The notes under the pieces are model-generated. The model did not search any database, was not told the origin of the DNA, and saw only the letters and a list, made by a program, of their open reading frames with translations. From NCBI GenBank assembly GCA_014526335.1, contig JACTAT010000371.1:434001-498000 (forward strand): a DNA stretch of 64,000 nucleotides. Reading direction: 5' to 3'. This DNA is from Chrysaora quinquecirrha (taxonomy: Eukaryota > Cnidaria > Scyphozoa > Semaeostomeae > Pelagiidae). Of this stretch, positions 55,896-64,000 are shown piece after piece (position 1 is the first letter of the stretch; every line of letters begins with the position of its first letter). The translations under genes were made by a program, and so were the position numbers.

Positions 55896-57415
55896 GCATA
55901 CCGTAAAAACCAGACCCTAGGACGTGAGACCCCTGAGACCTTTAGGACCATTAAGTACTGACATCAAAAAGGACCGTTAACACCAGAGGGTATTCGCCTT
56001 CTAAGAACAATAGAAGATCGCAGTAGGCTGTCAGTCCGGGTTTTCTTAGTAGTGGTACTTCCGCTAGTTGGCTGCCTGCCCTCTCTTACGTCTCTCAGTA
56101 GTCAATATTTTTAATTATTGATTTTTTGTTGTTTGATTGAATACCTCACTGTCTTAGAGCTATGGCCCAACAAAAACATTTCTTTTCAGGTTAATGCAAT
56201 TTTTTAAGTTTCGATAGATGTCTGTTATTTTAGCGCTCTTTTTGGCTGTCTGCCTTCAGGTGTTTCAGTCTCAATTTATATCAATTTCCCTTTATTTGCC
56301 TTTATTGCAGCGAAGACATTTCTTGGGATTTCTTGTTTGGCTAAAACAATGTTATGTAGCGACCGAAACAAAATAAGTTTTAAGAGAAGAGATTTGCTGT
56401 TGACTTCTATTTATTACAGCATGATTAGAGCCAGAGCACATGTCGAAAATTGGCTTGATTTGAAGGGATTTGAGGCGGTTTGTTATGTTTTGGTGGACAG
56501 TACAGCGAGAAAAAAGCCAATAGAAAACTGGAGGGTGAGGGTCCCGTGAGGGTACTACCTATTGACTTTCGAGTGACTTTCACAAGAAGCTCCATTTTTT
56601 TACTTGTCAAATCAAGAACATCTAGTTATTAATGTCGTTCGATTCGAGGGATATTTCACGTTTCAAAAAGATTTTTACTAAGACAACAGGATTTCCAAAG
56701 ATTTCCGTGAAAACGATAGCTTTCCAAGCAACGATGTACGAGATTTTCAAGGACTGAATCGCCCCTCTGTTCGATTTCTTAAAATGCGCAAGATAATTTA
56801 TACGAAACATAGGTATCGTGAATTGTCGACGTAAAGTAGAGGTGCGATGCTGCAATGCAGAAATGGACAAGATTTATGAAATTTTCACAAAAGAACAAAG
56901 CAAGTTTCGAAAAACTGTTTTAAGATTTTTTGTTTCAAAATCAGGATTTTCTCAAAAGCAAACCAGACCAAAACAAGACTTTGTGGGGTGATTCTTCGTT
57001 TGGCCTCGCGATGCAATACATATGTAAGCTTATGGATTTGAATGAAAAGCGGCTACGACAGCTGCACACCTTGATAATATCTCAAGAACCCAGAATCTAG
57101 TTTCAAGGCATCTATCGATGCTTAAAAATTGCATTAAACTGAAAACAAATGTTTTTTCATTTCGGCCGACAGCTATTCAAACAACAAAGATTAATTAATA
57201 AAAAGAATTGACTGAGAGACGCAAAAGAAGGCAGGCAGCCAAATAGCGGAAGTACCACTACTAAGAAAACCCGGACTGACAGCCTACTGCGATCTTCTAT
57301 TGTTCTTAGAAGGCGAATACCCTCTGGTGTTAACGGTCCTTTTTAATGTCAGTACTTAATGGTCCTAAAGGTCTCAGGGGTCTCACGTCCTAGGGTCTGG
57401 TTTTTACGGTATGCC
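55895..57415. mobile_element. 1.5-kb foldback-like element with about 206-bp near-identical TIRs
   Basis: The outer 206 bp (55895-56100 and 57210-57415) are inverted copies of each other with few differences, starting ggcataccgtaaaaacc. Inverted similarity continues inward at lower identity, for example around the aatgcaattttttaag and tcgatagatg segments at 56195-56215 and its complement near 57105-57135. No transposase was seen; the inner frame at 56337-56549 is unidentified. LINE D sequence on the two sides is not contiguous, with about 70 bp missing, and no target site duplication is visible. Confidence 0.75.
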
Positions 57416-57572
57416 GCAAAAAATAGGGTTTATCAACTGGCCAAGACTCTCAAAACTTTATTTAAAAGAAATCATGACAGAAAATCTGCCAACATACAGT
57501 GGAAGTTCCTTCAACTTTGCCTCCCTACCTATGAAAGATTATATAGACATAGTATTGTCCAAACCCCGACAA
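57416..57572 (+). mobile_element. LINE D, last recognisable piece of ORF2
   Basis: It reads as the segment FINWPRLSKTLFKRNHDRKS (one indel) and LCLPTYERLYRH. It is then lost in unrelated DNA. Confidence 0.8.
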
Positions 57573-57727
57573 AGGTTGGCAACGTTTCATTACATATATG
57601 GACGTTACATATAGGGACGTTACATATAGAGACGCTATCAAAATCACTGCAACGGTCATTTTTTTCAAATGAAAATAAATGCATGTAACAATGTCCATTG
57701 TATCCATTGTTAAATGTCTGTTCCAAG

Positions 57728-58020
57728 TTCCAGGGGGTTGCATCAACAAGGCTTAAGGTGGCAGCACTGATAAACAATTTTTTTAGTAATTAATTTTTTT
57801 CAATGCAAAATGAGAGGCAATCACTTCCATTGTTGATTTTCTGTTCCAGGGGGTTGCATCAACCTGTGTTAACATGGCGGCGCTGAGAAACAACATTTTT
57901 TAGTAATTATTTTTTTCAATGCAAAACGAGAGGCAATCACTTCCATTGTTGATTTTCTGTTCCAGGGGGTTCCATCAACATGTGTTAAGGTGGCGGCAGT
58001 GTTTAAAATTTATTTGCAGT
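57728..58020. repeat. 116-bp tandem repeat, 2.5 copies
   Basis: Units begin ttccagggggtt at 57728, 57844 and 57960. They share catcaac, tggcggc-type and ttttcaatgcaaaa segments. The last is partial. Confidence 0.85.
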
Positions 58021-58189
58021 AATTTTAATCGAATAAAATAAACACGTATAATAGATACAAGTATTATGTCAAATACTTCAAGTATTAATGTGAAATGACT
58101 GCTTAAGGGGGGTTCAGGCACCCAGTATTAAGGTGGTATCACTGATGATAATAAATCTATATAGCTGCATTAGAGACAGTAGGGAAGTT

Positions 58190-58950
58190 ATCTATAGTTG
58201 CGTTACATACAGTTACATATAGGGACGGTAGTGAAGTTACCTATACTTATGCAACATATAGGGACGTTACATATAGGGACAGTAGGTTACGTATTACGTA
58301 ACATATAGGGACGTTACATATAGGGAGGGTAGTGAAGTTATCTATAGTTACGTTACATATAGGGACGTTACATATAGGGACGTTACATATAGGGACGTTA
58401 CATATAGGGACGTTACATATAGGGACGGTAGAGAGGTAACCTATAGTTACGTTACATATAGTTACGTTACATATAGGGACGTTACATATAGGGACGTTAC
58501 ATATAGGGACGATACATATAGGGACGTTACATATAGGGACGGTAGTGAGGCTACGTATTACGTAACATATAGGGACGTTACATATAGGGGCGGTAGAGAG
58601 GTAACCTATAGTTACGTTACATATAGGGACGTTACATATAGGGAGGTTACATATAGGGACGTTACATATAGGGACGTTACATATAGGGACGGTAGAGAGG
58701 TAACCTATAGTTACGTTACATATAGGGACGTTACATATAGGGACGTTACATATAGGGACGTTACATATAGGGACGTTACATATAGGGACGGTAGTAAGGT
58801 TACGTATTACGTAACATACGTTACATATAGGGACGTTAAGGTTACGTATATAGTTACGTTACATATAGGGAGGGTAGTGAGGTTACCTGTTACGTTACAT
58901 ATTGGGACGGTCGGAGGTTACCTATAGTAGCGTTACATATATGGAAGGTT
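58190..58950. repeat. 15-bp satellite array, unit acatatagggacgtt
   Basis: About 40 or more units occur, interspersed with spacer phrases such as ggtagagaggtaacctatag that recur every 5-8 units. This gives a higher-order pattern. A small outlying patch of the same unit lies at 57583-57635, on the other side of the 116-bp repeat. Confidence 0.93.
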
Positions 58951-59180
58951 ACAGATATGGAAGACTAGAAAAATTAAGGTAGCTAACTTTACAACGTCCT
59001 CCTTTAGTGGCTTTCAAAGGGTGAGGAAAATAAAATCTTTGACTGCTGTATTTCTCAATTATTTGTGTCCATCATTTTGATGGAGGACCACCCATATTCT
59101 TGAAAATCATCATCTGGGTGATCACCGTCATTGAGAAGCCTGGGAGGCACTTGGATACATTTCCGGTGTTTACTTTTGAA
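58951..59180. other. Stretch without a recognisable gene
   Basis: No feature is supported between the satellite array and the first putative exon of the zinc-finger/SWIM gene. Confidence 0.4.
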
Positions 59181-59182
59181 AA

Positions 59183-62051
59183 CCAAAAGACGCCCTCGCA
59201 TATAATTATAGGAATAGGAAAGAATTAAGAACATTTCAGCATCGGATCAACATTGGTGGCAATAGTAATATTAAAATAGAATTTATCATTTCTGGAGACT
59301 CGCCAACTGAGGAAGGGGATACATGGAAAGTTTTAGATGATTTGCAGATAAAGATTCGACCATATCTCAATCTCGGGTAAGTTTGTTACTTCTTTTTTAC
59401 CATCAATCTTTGAATTAGCGGCATATTTAATATTTATAAAATCATGATTCTCATCGTGTAAAAAATTGACTCGATCGATGAACTCGGCAAGCAATTAACA
59501 ATTTCTAGAACTAGGGTGTGAGTTTATTCGAAGGAATGGCTTATTAGAGGGGAGCAATGTGAGGATCTACGATACATAGATTTACGACGAAATGTTTGGA
59601 ATTTAGCCCCCAAGTGGACGTTATGTGTGCAAACTCTGTCAGCTTTGCAGCCCTACCATTGAAGTTGAACAAATGTAAAACCTTGAAATGTTTATCATTT
59701 CTGTAGTTAAGCCAATCAAGTATGTAGAATTTGTTTTGACTAAACGCATGCTAACCTCTACAGAGGAGTGGCATAAGGTAGAATACAAGACTGAACAAGC
59801 TACAAGTTTGACCTCTTCACACTAAAGTCATGAAATTTCTCTTAAGGTAATTAGGGCAGGAGGTAACATAATAAGTAACAAATAAGCCATGTATGAAAAT
59901 AGGCTGGTGTAGGCTAACAATTATTACATGCGAATTGGGTCCGACTCCCTGGAGGGTACTCCTTAATGTAGGGGGACAGGTATGTGCCCCTCTTATGGAT
60001 GGATTTTTTTGCAAATTCTACACAAGACGATGTAATACCTCAAAAGTGGGTGTAAAATCAAATTTTCTTAAGATTTAGTATAGAAATGCATATCAACATC
60101 ATGAAAGTGGGTTGCTAAATGTGTAAAACAATGCCTTAAAGATTGGTCAGTTTGTACAAAGCCAGGATGCTGTAGTTAACAACCATGTTCATTTTTTCAG
60201 TTGCAAAAGAAGAAGTCGCAAGCCCAAAGCATTCAATAATCGAAGATTAGAATCAATGGTAACAATGCACGACAATGAACAACCTGGAAAACCAGGTCAG
60301 TGACACTTCATATTTTGTCTGAGCAGTTACAGCTGTAAGATTTTCTAGATTTTCTACATATTTGTGAACTGCTGCATCCTACTGCGTCATACTGCATAAC
60401 ATTAATGTATATTTTATCAAGAATATTCACTGTTTTTCCCACAGGAAGACGTCTTGGAAGGACACTTTGAGGGTCAACGGTGTATTTACTGTAACAAAGT
60501 ATTCCAAAAACCGGCACATAGAGTAAGACACTTCGAACAAGCGCACGAGTGGCGAGCTGTTACAGTGAACAGTATAAAATGTTTCCCGTGCAAAATTGCC
60601 CATTCCGTGAACAAAGCTGCCAACAACAGATCCCACTATCACTGTCCGGTTTGTGCAAGAACACTATGCAACAAGAACAGGTTTTCAACTCATATTAAAC
60701 TACATGCTAAAGGAAGGAAGCTATGCTGTCTGAAAAGAGTGATGAGCATAAGCTCCATCAGCACAATGCAATGTCTAACGACACTGAGAAAGAGAAGCAG
60801 GCTTCAAATGACGTAGCAGCGGAGGATTGCGAAAGTTTCAGTTCAGGAAAAATATTGCGAAACCCATCAGTGATCGCAAGTTGTCCAACATGCAAGAAAC
60901 CCATGCATAAAAAGAGTATCACAAGACATTGCAGAGATATACACGGTGAAACAGAACCATCCAGTACATGTGTTGATGAAGTTGCTGGTGTTTTTCTCGT
61001 GCGAAAGAGCTCAAAGGGTGGTGTTTCCTTTCCAATTCATGTAAAAAAGAATGTGTTAGCACGAAGTGAACACTTTGGTGTTGAAGGTGAGGAGACACGC
61101 TGCATGGACCTGCTAAGGACAGCCAGAAGAAGTGGTGTTGTTGCTGCAGAGTGTCAGCATGTAAAAGATGCCATGAGGAATCCGCAATACCCGCCTATAC
61201 AATACCGCCTAGACAAGACTGAGGAGAATTTGGCTGCATTGGGGAAAGAAGGAGAATATTGCTTACTTAAAGACGAAAGTATTAATAAATGTATGGAATT
61301 GAAAGATTTAGCGATAAATGATGGGAAAAGTCTCATTACTGCAATGACAGATGGAGAAAGATTTATTCATTTTTCTGTTTATCACAAGGAAGTTAATTAT
61401 TTTTCTCGATTAGGTAGAGTTGTGGTAACAGCTGACATTCAAAACGGACACCTAGACTGCCGCTGTAGCAGAAGAAGATTCTCTTGTGTCCATAAAAGCG
61501 TATGTTTGTGGTACCTGAAGGAACATGACAAACTAGCCTCCTTTATGAAGTCTAGGGAGGGAACATTGGAAGAGCAGACAAATACTTCCATGTCAAATAA
61601 CTTATTGGAGGATACAGTATTCGCACTGCACAATGACATTGAAGTGTATCCTCCCGTGAATGAAGATATTCTCCTTAGAATGTGCCGTTATATCATTGAT
61701 CAAAAGAAAATTCCATTACAGCTGGAAATCAAAGCAAACCCAAATACATTGAAACGTCTCGTGCCTCAGGAAAAGACATGTCATATTTGCAAGGAAGAGC
61801 TAGGCACAGCAAAAAGAATTTGCAAAGACGCAATCCTGATAACAAGAGAAGGATTGGTTAATGGCCTGGAAACATATTTCAAGGAATGCAAAAAATGTGG
61901 AATGTATTACAGGTACCAGGAGTACAAGGACGGTGTGCACAATTTCAATGATAAGCTTCTACTTGATATCGACTTATGCCACTTTCTTCGAGAATGCTTG
62001 TTGCAGCATATTCCGATAGGAAGCATTATGAAAGTTCTAGGACAGAAGTAA
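59183..62051 (+). CDS. Zinc-finger and SWIM-domain gene, HMGXB3-like C-terminus, possibly element-derived
   Basis: Putative exons are about 59183-59378 (ends KIRPYLNLG at GG|GTAAGT), 60203-60297 (CKRRSRKPKAFNNRRLESM) and 60445-62051. Exons 1 and 2 join in phase. The join of exon 2 to 3 at the obvious sites does not, so that model is incomplete. The third part has C2H2-type fingers (CIYCNKVFQKPAHRVRHFEQ, CPVCARTLCNKNRFSTHIKL) in the frame 60445-60816, then shifts frame near 60723. The long frame 60723-62051 has CPTCKKPMHKKSITRH, a SWIM zinc finger (DCRCSRRRFSCVHKSVCLWY), CHICKEELG and a C-terminus RYQEYKDGVHNFNDKLLL. The last motif recalls HMGXB3 and related transposase-like proteins. It could be a domesticated or still mobile gene. 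Confidence 0.6.
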
Positions 62052-64000
62052 ATCTAATAATCAGATCATTTTGCGTTACGAGTAACTAGAAATAATTGAT
62101 TTTTTAACATTTGTACTAAATATTTTACTATTTCATACTAATTTTAATGAGGGAGAGAGGTTGTTCCACATACGAGCGCTTAGGTTCTTTAATGAAAGCT
62201 CACCCCATTAATTAATTAACGATACAGCAATTCCCCAAAGCTAGCTGAAGATTCTTGTACTTGGGATATAGTTAAATAACCATGTCTAACCTTCCAAACC
62301 CTTTCAAGAAACGACAAACTCGTCCAAACAAGCCGGAAACCTGACAACCCATTTGGTACTCCTCTCTATGTCACTGGCACTAAAGGTACAAAGACATCAA
62401 GGCTACCACAGCTTTCGCAAATTGAATAAGACAGCTAACCTACACAGTATCTCAATTTAATGCATTAGCTTTGCTTGATAATGTGTACAACATTCTATTT
62501 TACAGGTTCATGGAACATTTTTAAGATATTTGATAACAACATGGTGTCAAACAAAGTTTCATTACTACGCCTGTCCATTTGAATTTCAGATATTACTTTA
62601 ATTTTTTTTAATTTCTTGATCTTCATACTCCAAAATAATAAATATAGTACTGATCTTTATGATATAGTTTCGATATTGAAGTTCTGTAGTTCTGGAAGGC
62701 CTTTTATTTTGGCATATGTAGCCACATATCAGGAGAAGGATAGTGGGCGCCAAGGATCTTTCGAGCAGCCTTTTCCACAGTGAGTCTGCCTAGTTGGGTT
62801 TCTTTGATAATGATAAATATTTCAACCTAGAAAATTAAAAACAACTATCGAATTCTGGGGAAAACATTTTCAATACTATTCAACGTTGACAAGGCAATTG
62901 TTTGATACAGTAAACTCCGGTCTACAGTAAACTGTGTAACTCGAACACCCGATAACTGATTTTGCATGCCGTTGGAACCTTGTTTTCATATAAAAATTTC
63001 TACTTAAATTCTCAACTCATTCTTATCGAATATGGTGCATGGCTAATGTTTAGTCCCACTAAATAGTATTATGTGCTTAGTCCCACTGAATAGTCCTATG
63101 ATATTGAATTGAATCGATTAATATTCAAGTATTGAATCGATTAATATTTAATTCAACGATACGCAGAAAATCGTCGCAGCAAAATCAGAAGAAAGGTCAG
63201 AGGTATACTTCTCTTGTTGCTATATGACAGAAGAGCTCGTCCAAACGGCGTTTATCAACTGGTGCTTCGATATTCTCTTGTCAAATCCAATCTCCTACCC
63301 GACTGACAACATAATGATCCTGAAAAAGGAAAAAATGGTAACAAACTTTTTAAACGTTGCATTGGCTACATGAAAGCAAAGGACAAATTGCACAAACAAA
63401 GGCCTCGTGGCTCTCAGATGAATCCTATGTAACATATTTAACAGCTGTTCAAATTAACACCGACTTAAATTTTAATTAAAATTTATTGTGGTTTTTTTTC
63501 ACAATTAAGTTGTTTATTTATATTCTAATTAAACTTGAGTAGTTATCTTAAACTGTAATTTTTAAAAGACCCCAAAAAAGACCCCTTTCATATTCCATAG
63601 TTCTGTCTTAAATTCATTCTCCTCTTAAAGTTGGCAATCTATTTACACAATTGTTACCCTATTGTCATCTTTAGCTATAAACAGATCTTCAACTTATATT
63701 AAATTATTTGTTGGCTTTCAGTTGATTTGTCTTCTAACTGTTCTAACTGTGTCGTCAAACATGCGTATGACATATTTCAATTTTTGTGAAGATGAACATA
63801 ATACCTATGTTATTCGTTAAGGGTATGTCTCGGAAGTTTGCTGAAGAGATATTGCAGAAAATCAATAACCCCAAAACACAACAATTCGAATGAAGTAGTA
63901 GCATTAATATAAAAGATGATTAATTTTATACCATTTGAATAAGTTCCTAACATGGAGTCATTAATCGCATTTTTGAACTGTTCCAAAGGTGCATCATTAT
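62052..64000. other. AT-rich region, mostly without recognisable features
   Basis: There are no LINE, snRNA or 5S signatures. One short minus-strand segment at 62826-62707 looks coding: preceded by ttttctag, it reads VEIFIIIKETQLGRLTVEKA then ARKILGAHYPSPDMWLHMPK and a stop. It could be the last exon of a minus-strand gene, but there is nothing else to support it. Confidence 0.35.

Larger units (their letters stand above)
52708..57572 (+). mobile_element. LINE D: U1-inserted Tx1-like LINE, internally rearranged
   Basis: ORF1 is nearly intact. ORF2 keeps only its first about 25 codons. A 375-bp foreign patch (54475-54850) replaces the endonuclease and most of the RT, and the C-terminal region resumes at 54851. 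A foldback-like element (55895-57415) interrupts it again, and LINE sequence ends near 57572 without a U1 3' junction. Confidence 0.86.

Noticed and set aside
58190..58950. Telomeric repeat
   Set aside because: The unit is 15 bp and is not TTAGGG-based.

Overview
The window is metazoan nuclear DNA: spliceosomal U1 and U2 snRNA genes, 5S rRNA genes, GT-AG introns and many decayed transposons. It contains no clearly intact host protein gene. The kinds of degraded element genes (DUF6589-like, HMGXB3/SWIM-like, piggyBac, an integrase-core transposase, CR1-like and Tx1-like LINEs) suggest an aquatic invertebrate, most likely a cnidarian. That placement is inference.

The organising structure is a tandem multigene unit, U1 - spacer - 5S rRNA - U2 - spacer, with all three genes on the same strand. 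Without insertions it would be about 1.4 kb. Plus-strand units are recognisable at about 5.6-7.0 kb, 35.2-42.4 kb and 51.4-52.7 kb, and a minus-strand piece (U2 then U1) lies at 20.0-20.5 kb. Every U1 copy in the window is split at the same place, near U1 nucleotides 21-28, by a non-LTR retrotransposon with a zinc-knuckle ORF1 and an ORF2 carrying an APE-type endonuclease and a reverse transcriptase (Tx1-like). Plus-strand copies are A (1-5621), B (7034-11924), C (42435-47973), D (52708-about 57572) and a 3' fragment H (33767-35229). A divergent relative, E, sits at the same U1 site on the minus strand. A related but distinct LINE, F (36092-41910), sits in U2 between nucleotides 25 and 35. The window therefore shows U1-specific and U2-specific LINEs living in one array.

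In copies B, C and D the ORF1 ATG lies exactly 32 nt downstream of the U1 +1 position, after 21 nt of retained U1 sequence. The elements could therefore be transcribed from the U1 promoter. Copy H is a second insertion into a U1 remnant that was already interrupted, and it duplicated about 45 bp of U1.

Between 11.9 and 33.7 kb the array is broken by other elements. In order these are an unidentified decayed element gene, a piggyBac transposon, a 5'-half CR1-like LINE (minus), LINE E (minus), a decayed multi-exon zinc-finger gene (minus), a LINE endonuclease fragment (minus), a Harbinger-like piece with a MADF/Myb-type protein, a DUF6589-like pseudogene, a zinc-ribbon pseudogene, an integrase-core transposase fragment (minus) and two minisatellites. 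LINE C is broken by a 3.4 kb DNA transposon with 307-bp terminal inverted repeats. LINE D is broken by a foreign 375-bp patch and a 1.5 kb foldback-like element.

From 57.6 kb the array gives way to a 116-bp tandem repeat, a 15-bp satellite and a multi-exon zinc-finger/SWIM gene at 59.2-62.05 kb. The last 2 kb is AT-rich and mostly without recognisable features.
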